A DNA stretch of 64,000 nt, from contig PAAX01000035.1 in NCBI GenBank assembly GCA_002698995.1, positions 67,050 to 131,049 on the forward strand, read 5' to 3'. A model generated the notes under the pieces. It saw only the letters and a list, made by a program, of their open reading frames with translations. It was not told the origin of the DNA and searched no databases. Positions 53,305 through 61,448 of the stretch are shown one piece after another. Both the position numbers and the translations under genes were made by a program. This DNA comes from Ignavibacteriota bacterium. GTDB lineage: Bacteria; Bacteroidota; Ignavibacteria; Ignavibacteriales; Melioribacteraceae. The stretch's first letter is position 1, and every line of letters begins with the position of its first letter.

Positions 53305-55236
53305 TTAAGCCACCTTTAAAAATTTATCATGTGAAACAATTAGGTTAATTATTTGTGCGCTGGTCGATAGTATTTCGTTGATTCCTTCTCGGTTGTCAAT
53401 AAAGATTGGAGCTGATATATCATAGAATTCCGATAAGGCATTTATTATGTCTATACCGGCATTGTATTTAGCTGCGTTGTTTGCATCACTGAAAGGGACT
53501 CCATTAATTAGAGGTTGGCAAGTTTCAACTAAGGCTCCATTAATTTGAGTCTCAAATAGTTTGAACCGGACATAACTAAATCGGCTGTTAATTCTTGATT
53601 CAAGAAGTTCAACTTTCGTTTTGATGTATTTATCACAAAGGGATTCTTGCTTTTCTAAATCTGCAATTTGCTGTGCAAGTTCTCTTTCTTTTGCTTTTAG
53701 TTCGTCAATTCTTATAAGAAGTTTTTTATTATTCTCTTCATTATGAAGCATCGAATTAATTGATTCAATCTCTTTTCTTAGTTCGCTTTTCAATCTTACT
53801 AATTCATCAGTATGATCTTTCTTTTCATTAATTGAATTTAATTCATTTGTCAGCTGATCAACTTCTTCCTTTAGTTCATAATATTTCTCCGGAAATTCGA
53901 TAACCTTATTATTGAACTCTTCAATCTCAAGTTTAGTCTGCTGGACTAATTCCTCAGCATTATGAATAGCGGTTTTTAATTCCTCAATTTTCTTAAGGAT
54001 TACTGCAATTTGATTTTGTACTTCTTTCTTTTCAGTTGCTGCATCTTTCCCTTGTTTGTTAATTAATTCAAGAGATTTAGCTTTTTGCTTGTTAAAGTTA
54101 TCAAGCATTTCCTTTGTTTTATTCTCTATAACTTCAATATCTAATTTTCTGTGGCATGTAGGACATTCAAAGTTTTCATTAATTATAAACTGTTCTGCTT
54201 TCTTTTCATCCCATTGTTTTCTGAAATCTTCAATTCTTTGTTCAAGAATTTTTTCACGTTCATACAGTCTTTTGAGATCCTTTTCCTTATCAATCAAAAC
54301 TTGGTTTGTTTCATAGACTTGATTTTCATGTCTGCGGAGTTTTGAACTTAATTCACGCTTTACATTCATTCTATCATTTTCAATATCATCTTCAATTACT
54401 CTTATCTGATTTCTTAATCCAGAAAGCTTGTTTCTTTTTTCGATAACTAAAGGATTCTCTTTTAAGCTATACATCAAATCTTCTTCAACAGAACCGAGCT
54501 TCATAATTTTTTTATTCAGCTGATCTTTAAGTTCTTTGAAGTCTAATTCAACTATTGATTTATAGCATTCATCTATTCTATACGGAAGGGATTTAATTTC
54601 TTCATTAAGCTTTCTTTTTCTGGCACTTAGCTTAACTTTTGTTTTATCAATACCGGAATCATCCATTAATTCTCTTAACTCTTCGAGTTTATTATCATAA
54701 CTGAATATTTGTTCAGTAGTCAAATCACCAACCATATCTAAAAGAATTGTTCTTCGGTCCTGCCATTTCATTGTTTGGGAGAAATACAGCGGATCGGTAA
54801 TTAATTTGAAAATTGTTTCATCAACTATTTCTGAAATTTCAACTTGATATTCAGAAGCTTTAACCGGGACATCGTTTATGTAGTATAAAGTTTCATGTCC
54901 GGTAAATTGCGATTCAGTTTCCTGTCTTCTTTTCTGCCATTTTTCTTTATAGATTTTTTTGAAGACTTTTATCTTTCCGTTAATTGATAATTCTCCGGTT
55001 ACTGAATGCTCTAAACCATGAATTACATTATTATTTTCATCAAGAGTTTTGATTTCGAAATTCTTTCTATCGGTGCTGTCTTTATCAAATAATAACCAGC
55101 GGAATGCATCGTTAATTGTGGTTTTACCACTTGCATTTTCACCGTATATATTTGTTACACCATTAAAATTCAGTGTTAAATCTCTAATACCTTTGAAATT
55201 TTTTAGTACGAGAGTTTTTAATTCTATTCTGTTCAT
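53305..55236 (-). CDS. SbcC/Rad50-like ATPase
   Basis: A 643-residue SMC-type ATPase. IYGENASGKTTINDAF is Walker A, FECPTCHRKL is the zinc-hook CPTC in the middle of long coiled coils, and the C-terminal APIFIDNREGINE replaces the usual Walker B/D-loop, ending in LIVSHDKF. It would hold DNA ends for recombination with RecT. No SbcD-type nuclease is encoded; the MBL protein may stand in. Confidence 0.8.
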   Translation of the reverse strand: MNRIELKTLVLKNFKGIRDLTLNFNGVTNIYGENASGKTTINDAFRWLLFDKDSTDRKNFEIKTLDENNNVIHGLEHSVTGELSINGKIKVFKKIYKEKWQKRRQETESQFTGHETLYYINDVPVKASEYQVEISEIVDETIFKLITDPLYFSQTMKWQDRRTILLDMVGDLTTEQIFSYDNKLEELRELMDDSGIDKTKVKLSARKRKLNEEIKSLPYRIDECYKSIVELDFKELKDQLNKKIMKLGSVEEDLMYSLKENPLVIEKRNKLSGLRNQIRVIEDDIENDRMNVKRELSSKLRRHENQVYETNQVLIDKEKDLKRLYEREKILEQRIEDFRKQWDEKKAEQFIINENFECPTCHRKLDIEVIENKTKEMLDNFNKQKAKSLELINKQGKDAATEKKEVQNQIAVILKKIEELKTAIHNAEELVQQTKLEIEEFNNKVIEFPEKYYELKEEVDQLTNELNSINEKKDHTDELVRLKSELRKEIESINSMLHNEENNKKLLIRIDELKAKERELAQQIADLEKQESLCDKYIKTKVELLESRINSRFSYVRFKLFETQINGALVETCQPLINGVPFSDANNAAKYNAGIDIINALSEFYDISAPIFIDNREGINEILSTSAQIINLIVSHDKFLKVA

Positions 55237-55526
55237 CTTTTGCCTCTCATTATTTGTTTAACTCTTTCTTTTCCTTCATCTGTTAATTGATAAACTGTAA
55301 AGCCGTTAACCTTACCAACGTCTGTAAGTAATTTTTCATCAACTGCTTCTGTGAATCTTCCAGAGTTTGTATCAAGATTGAATGAAACCATCTTCTTGAT
55401 TTCTTCTCTGGTTGCTCTCCCAAGTATCCAGTAAATCTTAAGAATTTCATTCTTCCTTGAGAGCTTCTTGGGTGAAACTCTTTCATGTGCAGTTTTTGAC
55501 ATTTGAAATTGAACTGCGTTATTCAT
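55233..55526 (-). CDS. Winged-helix early protein
   Basis: A 97-residue protein: KLSRKNEILKIYWILGRATR with EEIKKMVSFNL and FTVYQLTDEGKERVKQI make a winged helix (cf. ArsR-like). Likely DNA-binding control or replication. Overlaps the SbcC-like gene by 4 bp. Confidence 0.6.
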   Translation of the reverse strand: MNNAVQFQMSKTAHERVSPKKLSRKNEILKIYWILGRATREEIKKMVSFNLDTNSGRFTEAVDEKLLTDVGKVNGFTVYQLTDEGKERVKQIMRGKR

Positions 55527-55564
55527 ATTTTACCTCACCTTGATTTTTGAAAAATGTTCTTTGG

Positions 55565-55594
55565 AAAAAGGGGCTTTGCGAGGAGCCTCTTTTT
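55565..55594. terminator. Hairpin in early operon
   Basis: AAAAAGgGGCT pairs with AGCCtCTTTTT. T runs lie at both ends, so it could stop or weaken transcription between the 78-residue gene and the winged-helix gene. Confidence 0.5.
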
Positions 55595-55606
55595 TCGTTT
55601 AAATAG

Positions 55607-55843
55607 TTAGTTAGTTTCATACTGCATCACCTTCTCTTTATAAAGGTCTCTCTGTTTGGTTAATTCAGCTACTTGCTTGTCCTGCTCTTGGAGTTCATCT
55701 AATAAACACTGAACTCTGCTTTCGGAAAATTTATCAGAGAACTCTTTACTTCGGTTTGCTGCAAAGGTCGCTCCGAAAGGAATTCCGATAGTCATTCCGC
55801 CAATTAAACCGAGAGTTATAGCAATTATAACTTCCCAATCCAT
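55607..55843 (-). CDS. Small membrane-anchored coiled-coil protein
   Basis: 78 residues: one transmembrane helix (VIIAITLGLIGGMTIGIPFG) then a coiled coil (CLLDELQEQDKQVAELTKQR). Its ATG shares a base with the stop of the SymE-like frame. No family recognised. Confidence 0.6.
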   Translation of the reverse strand: MDWEVIIAITLGLIGGMTIGIPFGATFAANRSKEFSDKFSESRVQCLLDELQEQDKQVAELTKQRDLYKEKVMQYETN

Positions 55844-56029
55844 TAAGCCTCCTTGTTTATTTGTTGTAGAATTATTTTGTTATCTGTAACTGTAAGCTGA
55901 AATCTTTCTCCAGTCTCAAATCCAAGTTCTCTTAACCATTCTCCGGAGAGTCTTATAAATGGTTTTGTCTTGAAATTAGAATTCATTCTGTAACCAACTT
56001 TGTAGATTCGACTGGGATTTTTTTTTCAT
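55843..56029 (-). pseudogene. SymE-like gene out of frame with its start (A9 tract)
   Basis: An ATG at 56029 has AGGAG upstream but is followed by nine A (complement of 56018-56026), which puts it one base out of frame with the SymE-like sequence. That sequence reads IYKVGYRMNSNF, then KPFIRLSGEWLRELGFETGE, RFQLTVTDNKIILQQ to TAA 55843, and its frame hits TGA across the start codon. With eight A the frame would be whole (about 61 residues). An internal ATG at 55986 could still give 47 residues. Slippage, phase variation, sequencing error or decay are all possible. Confidence 0.6.
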
Positions 56030-56042
56030 GGGTTTTTATCTC

Positions 56043-56405
56043 CTATACATTGAAAATTCTTTTTGCCATATCTTCTGCAGATTCAAACTCTTCTGCATGT
56101 ATGCTTATATGATCATACTTAGTTTCTTTTTGGAAATTGTGAATAGAAGAAACCTTAAATCTGTATCTGGTTTTTCTATCACCATCTTTATAAGTGCGAG
56201 CTTCTAATTGTCCCTTCTTTACTAAATCAACTACTGTATCTGGACTTAAGTGAAGTTTCTTTGCTGCTTTACTTAGTGAAATTTCTTCGATGCTATTTTC
56301 AGCCTCTTTATTAAGAATAGCTTTTATCAATCTTTCAAGACCTTCAATCTTTTCAAGCAATAGTTTTTCAGATCGTGTCATTGTTGGGATTGAGTTCTCG
56401 TTCAT
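56043..56405 (-). CDS. Excisionase/MerR-like helix-turn-helix protein
   Basis: A 120-residue protein with a coiled-coil N-terminus and an HTH_17-like domain (LSKAAKKLHLSPDTVVDLVK, GQLEARTYKDGDRKTRYRF). Such proteins act as excisionase or early regulator. It overlaps the next gene by 4 bp. Confidence 0.65.
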   Translation of the reverse strand: MNENSIPTMTRSEKLLLEKIEGLERLIKAILNKEAENSIEEISLSKAAKKLHLSPDTVVDLVKKGQLEARTYKDGDRKTRYRFKVSSIHNFQKETKYDHISIHAEEFESAEDMAKRIFNV

Positions 56406-56812
56406 TCCACTTCTCCATAAGTCAACTGTAACAGCTTATCGAAAGTCTCATTGAACTCTTTCTTAATGTCTTCAAGTCTGTATCTCATTCTTATTCTTTC
56501 ATCTGGAGTAAAATTTCCGTCTTTGATGTCGGTTAGAACTTGATCATTAAGTTTCTTTAGTTCTTCACCAATTTTGCTGTTTGATTTGAAGTTGAGTTCA
56601 ATTAATGTTGAGCACTTTGCTGTACTGTCTGCAATAAAACCATGCTTTTCAAATAAGAGCATAATTTCATTGTAGAGTTTATTATCATCTCTTTTTGAAA
56701 ATTCTACATAATATTGAATCTTCTGATAGTAAGTCCCTATTCTTTCTGCAATCCAAGAGTAACTTATTCCATGCTTTAACATTATTGATTTGATTTCCTC
56801 TTGAGGTGTCAT
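56402..56812 (-). CDS. Hypothetical phage protein with HTH-like N-terminus
   Basis: 136 residues. MLKHGISYSWIAERIGTYYQ looks like an XRE-like helix pair; the C-terminal half is helical and charged. An AGTGTTATA copy (56833-56841) lies 20 bp upstream. No family recognised. Confidence 0.55.
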   Translation of the reverse strand: MTPQEEIKSIMLKHGISYSWIAERIGTYYQKIQYYVEFSKRDDNKLYNEIMLLFEKHGFIADSTAKCSTLIELNFKSNSKIGEELKKLNDQVLTDIKDGNFTPDERIRMRYRLEDIKKEFNETFDKLLQLTYGEVE

Positions 56813-56915
56813 AATTGAAATCCCTTTAAAAAAAGTGTTATAGTTTTTAAGTGGTTTTGAAATAGAATCTCTAGACAGAATGCACTAAGTTTTTTATGAA
56901 AATTGTTCTTTGACA

Positions 56916-57086
56916 TTAATTGATTCCTTTAGCAATAAACTCTGCAAGCCTACCCGGTGCAATTGAGCCAAATTGAATTTCCTTTGAAATTCTTTCTCGG
57001 TACTTTTTAGGAACCGGATAAGTACCAAGCATGATTAAACTTTCGCGGCTGATTAGTTCTTTTGATTTATGGGGTTGCTGATTCAT
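56916..57086 (-). CDS. Small early protein (56 residues)
   Basis: An ATG at 57086 opens 56 codons that end at TAA 56916-56918, overlapping the gene before by 20 bp. The product reads LISRESLIMLGTYPVPKKYR and IAPGRLAEFIAKGIN. No family recognised, but the gene is in the early operon frame of spacing and has no competing frame. Confidence 0.55.
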   Translation of the reverse strand: MNQQPHKSKELISRESLIMLGTYPVPKKYRERISKEIQFGSIAPGRLAEFIAKGIN

Positions 57087-57291
57087 AATTTTCTCTTTCT
57101 AAAAGTTTTATAATATGTTCTCTTTGCTCATTTGATATTTCTAATGCTTCTGATTCATTGCCAAGACTTAAAAAAATAATTATGCTTCCGTCACTTTGAA
57201 CTTTTGTAAAACTGAATAATGCTCTGATACCACTTTTTATCTTGATGATTGATCTTTCTTTTACCAGTACACCACTGAGCTTGATCTTCAT
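57067..57291 (-). CDS. Hypothetical early protein
   Basis: 74 residues, beta-rich N-terminus (LSGVLVKERSIIKIKSGIRA) and a short helix at the end. Second gene of the lytic operon, overlapping the Cro-like gene by 4 bp. Confidence 0.5.
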   Translation of the reverse strand: MKIKLSGVLVKERSIIKIKSGIRALFSFTKVQSDGSIIIFLSLGNESEALEISNEQREHIIKLLERENYESATP

Positions 57292-57494
57292 GCTACTTGG
57301 TTCTCTTCCTCTTTAATTATGTAATCGGAACAGTCACCAAAAATGGATTCGAGTTGTCTTAGGAAGCTAAGTTTAATTGTCCCACGCTTTTGCATTTCCC
57401 AAACACCTACGTAGGAGACCTTTAATTTCTTAGCTAATTCAGGAGCAGAAATTCTTTTATCAAATAAAAAATTAGTAAAATTAAAATTAACCAT
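57288..57494 (-). CDS. Cro-like XRE regulator
   Basis: A 68-residue helix-turn-helix protein: ISAPELAKKLKVSYVGVWEM is the HTH, and LSFLRQLESIFGDC the following helix. It is the first gene of the lytic operon, divergent from the CI-like gene. Confidence 0.75.
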   Translation of the reverse strand: MVNFNFTNFLFDKRISAPELAKKLKVSYVGVWEMQKRGTIKLSFLRQLESIFGDCSDYIIKEEENQVA

Positions 57495-57496
57495 AT

Positions 57497-57585
57497 CTAA
57501 TATTCTCTAATATTATTTAAGAACTGTCACTAATATACACTAAGAATAATTTGTTGTCAATAAAAAATATTAAAAAATATTAGAG
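57497..57585. promoter_or_regulatory. Lysis-lysogeny operator region
   Basis: CTAATATT (57497-57504) and CTCTAATATT (57505-57514) in tandem near the cro side, and the inverted copy AATATTAGAG (57576-57585) near the cI side. Probable binding sites of CI and Cro in the divergent promoter gap. Confidence 0.6.
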
Positions 57586-57628
57586 ATTATTAAATATTTT
57601 TTACAGGAAATAAAATATATGTTGGGAC

Positions 57629-58282
57629 ATGAATAATTATTACGAACTATTACAAGAATTAATTAGAGATTTTCGCTCAAGTAGTTATGAGATGGAGAAT
57701 AAATATGGGATTAAAGGTTTCTCAGTAAAAATGAGTGAACTTAAAAAAGATCCCAATAGAAAATTAACTCAAAAATCCATCGCTGATATTGAGAATGCAT
57801 TAAATATAAAAATCAATGACAGAGATCCTGATAATATTACTTATAAAAAACTTGCAGATACCAAAGTCGGCGGATTTGAAGGAGAAATTCCGGTTGCTAA
57901 AATTCCGCTGCTCAGTGAAGTTTATGCCGGAGAGCCTCAATATTTAGATACCGAATTTCATGACGAGTACCATTTCTTTGTAAGCACTAAACCTAATCAT
58001 AGATGCTTTGCATTAAGAGTTTCCGGAAAGAGTATGGAAACAACCCTTAAAGATGGTGCAATTGTAGTTGTTGATATGGACGCAGAATATAAAGACGGGG
58101 ATATTGTAGCTGTTCGTTTGAAAAACGGTGAGCAGTATATAAAAAGATTTTATGACATGAACTATGCATTCATAAAACTTACATCAGATAATTCTGATTA
58201 CGGCGTTAGATTAATCGACAAAGAACATATTGATAAAATTTACAAAGTTGCTTCTGCTATTTTTGATCCAAATGAGCGGTAG
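57629..58282 (+). CDS. CI-like phage repressor with S24 peptidase domain
   Basis: A 217-residue repressor. The N-terminal 65 residues form an XRE-like domain (VKMSELKKDPNRKLTQKSIA). A LexA-type cleavage site Ala-Gly is in SEVYAGEP (about residue 105). The S24 domain has VSGKSMETTLKDGA with the nucleophile Ser and NGEQYIKRF with the catalytic Lys. It should keep lysogeny and be cleaved on SOS induction. Confidence 0.85.
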   Translation: MNNYYELLQELIRDFRSSSYEMENKYGIKGFSVKMSELKKDPNRKLTQKSIADIENALNIKINDRDPDNITYKKLADTKVGGFEGEIPVAKIPLLSEVYAGEPQYLDTEFHDEYHFFVSTKPNHRCFALRVSGKSMETTLKDGAIVVVDMDAEYKDGDIVAVRLKNGEQYIKRFYDMNYAFIKLTSDNSDYGVRLIDKEHIDKIYKVASAIFDPNER

Positions 58283-58312
58283 CCTTAATCGTACTATAGT
58301 AGAATTGAAATA

Positions 58313-58546
58313 ATGAGCGTTAATAAGAATAGAATCAAAGTAGACAGAATAAAAGTTACTAAAAGCATGATTAAGACTCCGGGTGTAATTCAGCCTGGAG
58401 ATGTTATTGAAGTTGACTTCACCAAGAAGCCTGATATTGGGGATTATGGTTTCTACTCATACATGACAACTCAATACATCAAAAAATATACATCACCAAA
58501 ACTCGGGGTGAATGTATATAAGATTACAATGGTAATCATGAATTGA
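58313..58546 (+). CDS. Small protein, possible S24-fold fragment
   Basis: 77 residues. IQPGDVIEVDFTKKPDIGDY followed by TTQYIKKYTSPKLG recalls the C-terminal half of S24 peptidases (GD-x-V/I-V, Y-I-K-R-F) but has no nucleophile Ser. It starts 31 bp after the repressor. It could be a leftover or a partner of the repressor. Confidence 0.45.
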   Translation: MSVNKNRIKVDRIKVTKSMIKTPGVIQPGDVIEVDFTKKPDIGDYGFYSYMTTQYIKKYTSPKLGVNVYKITMVIMN

Positions 58547-58618
58547 ATCCTATAAAATAACACAGAGAGAGAAGGGAGAGATGTTTTATTTAACTTATTA
58601 AATTAAGGAGAAATAAGT

Positions 58619-59092
58619 ATGTTCAGAAAAATGTTTACCTCGTTCGTTTTATCTTCGCTGATTATTATCCTTTCTTCATGTGCAGCTGCCAACAGTTATT
58701 ATTTTTCTAAAAATTTTAATACAGATGAAATTGTTACGGCAACAGTTGGATCGCCTTTATTGCATTTTGAAAGTGGAACATTCAATACCATCTACAACAA
58801 AGTGATTGACGGTTTAGTAAGCGAATTATATTACAGTGGTTCAGATGGAAATGTAGTTTATTTAACTTATAAAGAATTCCAGAAGAAAATAACCGGTTCC
58901 TATATAAGAGATTCATTCGGACAAGAACTAAAATACGACATTTCAAAAAGCAAAATCATCTCGTTTAGAAATTTGAAAATAGAAATCATCGAGGCAAATT
59001 CTAATGAAATAACTGCAAAAGTAATTGAATATCCTTCAGCAAATTTTATAAAGCAAGGTTACAGCGAGATTCCTATAGAACAAGTTGAATAA
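58619..59092 (+). CDS. Prophage lipoprotein
   Basis: 157 residues with a lipoprotein signal (FVLSSLIIILSSCAAA, Cys at about 21). The body is beta-rich. The AAGGAG upstream is strong. It lies in the lysogeny region, where surface lipoproteins often block superinfection; that role is inference. Confidence 0.65.
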   Translation: MFRKMFTSFVLSSLIIILSSCAAANSYYFSKNFNTDEIVTATVGSPLLHFESGTFNTIYNKVIDGLVSELYYSGSDGNVVYLTYKEFQKKITGSYIRDSFGQELKYDISKSKIISFRNLKIEIIEANSNEITAKVIEYPSANFIKQGYSEIPIEQVE

Positions 59093-59147
59093 GACTACGG
59101 ATTTAATCTCTAAATACAGAAGTAATTATTTTAAATAAGGAATATAA

Positions 59148-59954
59148 ATGGAAGAATTAAAGCCAATTTGCCCGACTTGTGGTGGAGAATTAAAAAAAAT
59201 ACCACAGAAAAAAACAAAATGCCCTCATTGTTCTGCTTTTATATATTTAAAGTATAGTCCTAGCAACCGGAATAAAAGATTAGTTAATGATGAAGAAAAC
59301 GAAAAGATTGAACAAGAATGGCAAGCTCATTATTCAATGCAAAAAATAAAGGACAAGCTTTCTTTTTATGGCATAGAACTAAGTAATTCAGAGATAGAAA
59401 GTTTGAAAAATAAAACTGAATCAGAAATCTATGTTGAATTGACCAATAGATTCATTGAAAAATCAGTTGAGTTTAAAAATTTATTTTCACTTTATTTTGA
59501 AATTGCAAAAGATTTATATCCGAAAACCATAGGAAAAGAACAAGCTTTTGAGGAACTCACTGAAGAAGAACAAGATGATTTATCAGAAACAGAATACAAT
59601 AGCTATTTCCCAGTGGGGAATAATTATGATAATTTCTGGGAAGCTTTCTTGGCTTACATTTCATATTTGCAAACCGAGATAAAACGCCTCAACCAATACA
59701 AAAAAGCGGGTTTAGAAAAATATAAAATTTCGGTTGTAGTAGATCATAACACATCTCAATTCGACATTAATTATAATAATAAATCATTTACTGTTACTGA
59801 GGCAATTGACTCAATCAAATTGCTTTTATCATCTAAAACAAAAGAAGAACTAATAAAATACAGACCCCTTTTACTTTTTGGAGATAATTCTACAACTAAA
59901 TTTTTGTTTCCACCATTTAGATTAGGTTGTAGAGCAAGAACAGTAACTATTTAG
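59148..59954 (+). CDS. Zinc-ribbon protein with a gpF-like C-terminus
   Basis: A 268-residue protein. CPTCGG and CPHC (residues 9-28) form a zinc ribbon; the middle is acidic and helical. The last 70 residues parallel the phage's minor head protein: VVVDHNTSQFDINYNNKSFT against VAVIDHRTSAICRFLNGKVI, LSSKTKEELIKY against MKAKTLKQIKKL, and FPPFRLGCRARTVTI against LPPYHARCRTRTVVE. It is expressed from the lysogeny side, not the late operon. A decoy or regulator of head assembly is possible; function is unknown. Confidence 0.6.
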   Translation: MEELKPICPTCGGELKKIPQKKTKCPHCSAFIYLKYSPSNRNKRLVNDEENEKIEQEWQAHYSMQKIKDKLSFYGIELSNSEIESLKNKTESEIYVELTNRFIEKSVEFKNLFSLYFEIAKDLYPKTIGKEQAFEELTEEEQDDLSETEYNSYFPVGNNYDNFWEAFLAYISYLQTEIKRLNQYKKAGLEKYKISVVVDHNTSQFDINYNNKSFTVTEAIDSIKLLLSSKTKEELIKYRPLLLFGDNSTTKFLFPPFRLGCRARTVTI

Positions 59955-59969
59955 TAATAGGACATATAA

Positions 59970-60191
59970 ATGAGCCTTAATTTCAAATTAGTAAACCGAG
60001 AACAATTAACAGAACTTTACGCACGGCTTGATGTCGTGCGTGAACATATCGATAAACGATTGGACAATCCGAAGAAAGATCCCAAAGATCGTTACAGAGG
60101 ATTTATCAACAAAGATCATCTTGAAACAGAAAAAATGTTAATCAAAAAAATAGCTGAACATTTGGAAGTTTTAAAGTTTGGGGAGAATTAA
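59970..60191 (+). CDS. Hypothetical 73-residue protein
   Basis: A basic helical protein (LYARLDVVREHIDKRLDNPK). It ends 3 bp before the DUF6161-like gene, so it is part of the same transcript. No family recognised. Confidence 0.5.
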   Translation: MSLNFKLVNREQLTELYARLDVVREHIDKRLDNPKKDPKDRYRGFINKDHLETEKMLIKKIAEHLEVLKFGEN

Positions 60192-60194
60192 AGG

Positions 60195-61448
60195 ATGGCA
60201 ATAGACGAACAAAATTTCGTATTAGAATTTAGGCTAGAAGATAACTTTGGAGAATTTTCTAAGACATTAAAAGGTCTTGATAATCTATCTGATTTCATTG
60301 AAAAAGAAAGTAATTATTGGAGTAAATTTAACAATCTTGGTTATATAAATTCGATTATCTACCGAAATGATGAAATTCAAAAACTAATAAAAAGTATCCG
60401 TGACATAGCAGAAAATAAAAAGCAATTTTCTCAAAATGAAAAGCAATTTGTTGAGAAAATAAACACCTTGCAGAGCAAGGTTTCTGAAAAACACATAAAT
60501 GGACGAAGTGAAATGCCAATTATGTATTCGAACACTGAACTTGCAGAAACTTATATAAGTTTAGCCTCCATAGAAGCAAATTATGCAGAAAACTTCATTA
60601 ATTATTTAAACAATAATAGAAATGGTCACATTCAAACCAATTATAAATCCTTAATTTCTTTGATTTCTGCGGCTGTATATAGAGGAGATATTAATTTTTC
60701 TCAAAGGGCAATTAAATATGAAAATAAAATTAGAGTAATAGTTGATGAGTATAAAAATAACCTAGATAAGTTTAGTAATGAAAGTAATGAAATTAAATCT
60801 AAATTTATATCTGAATTCAAAGATAGAAAGGAAGAAATTAAGAATTGGTTTGAGAAAGAAAAAAAATATATAGAATCCGAAAAAAATCGAATAGGAACTG
60901 AATTTACAGAATTAAAAAAGTTTGCAGAAGGAAAAGTCAACGAAAACGAACATCTTTTTAGAGAAAAATTAATGTTAGAAAAGCCAGTAGAGCACTGGGA
61001 AACTAGAGCTAAATACCTAGAAAGAGAAAACAAAAAATGGCTTTTCACATTTGGGATGGGTATTGCAATTGCAATTATAGCTCTTACAGCTATTCTTTAT
61101 TTTCCCCCGGACATATTTAAAGTTGGGTTGGATGGGAAAATAAAACTAGAAAATATCAAAGGAGTTATTCTGTTTGTATCAATTTTGTCGCTATTCGGAA
61201 TTTTTATAAAAGTACTTTCAAAACTAACCTTTAGTAATATACATTTAATGAGGGATGCCGAAGAAAGGAAGATGTTAACTTATTTTTATTTATCGCTTAA
61301 AGTTGAAACAAAAGATATGGGAGATGAAGAAAGGAAACTGATTCTACAATCATTATTTAGTACAGCTGACTTTGGAATTTTAACAAAAGAATCTGGACCA
61401 ACTATGCCAGGAATAACAGAATTAATTAAAAGTGTAAATGGTCATTAA
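60195..61448 (+). CDS. DUF6161-like membrane protein
   Basis: 417 residues: a long helical and coiled-coil cytoplasmic part (about 1-275), two transmembrane helices (WLFTFGMGIAIAIIALTAIL; GVILFVSILSLFGIFIKVL), then a conserved tail (HLMRDAEERKMLTYFYLSLK, ERKLILQSLFS). The layout matches DUF6161. Coiled-coil plus two-TM proteins in prophages often act in exclusion or abortive infection. It ends inside the integrase start (1-bp overlap). Confidence 0.6.
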   Translation: MAIDEQNFVLEFRLEDNFGEFSKTLKGLDNLSDFIEKESNYWSKFNNLGYINSIIYRNDEIQKLIKSIRDIAENKKQFSQNEKQFVEKINTLQSKVSEKHINGRSEMPIMYSNTELAETYISLASIEANYAENFINYLNNNRNGHIQTNYKSLISLISAAVYRGDINFSQRAIKYENKIRVIVDEYKNNLDKFSNESNEIKSKFISEFKDRKEEIKNWFEKEKKYIESEKNRIGTEFTELKKFAEGKVNENEHLFREKLMLEKPVEHWETRAKYLERENKKWLFTFGMGIAIAIIALTAILYFPPDIFKVGLDGKIKLENIKGVILFVSILSLFGIFIKVLSKLTFSNIHLMRDAEERKMLTYFYLSLKVETKDMGDEERKLILQSLFSTADFGILTKESGPTMPGITELIKSVNGH

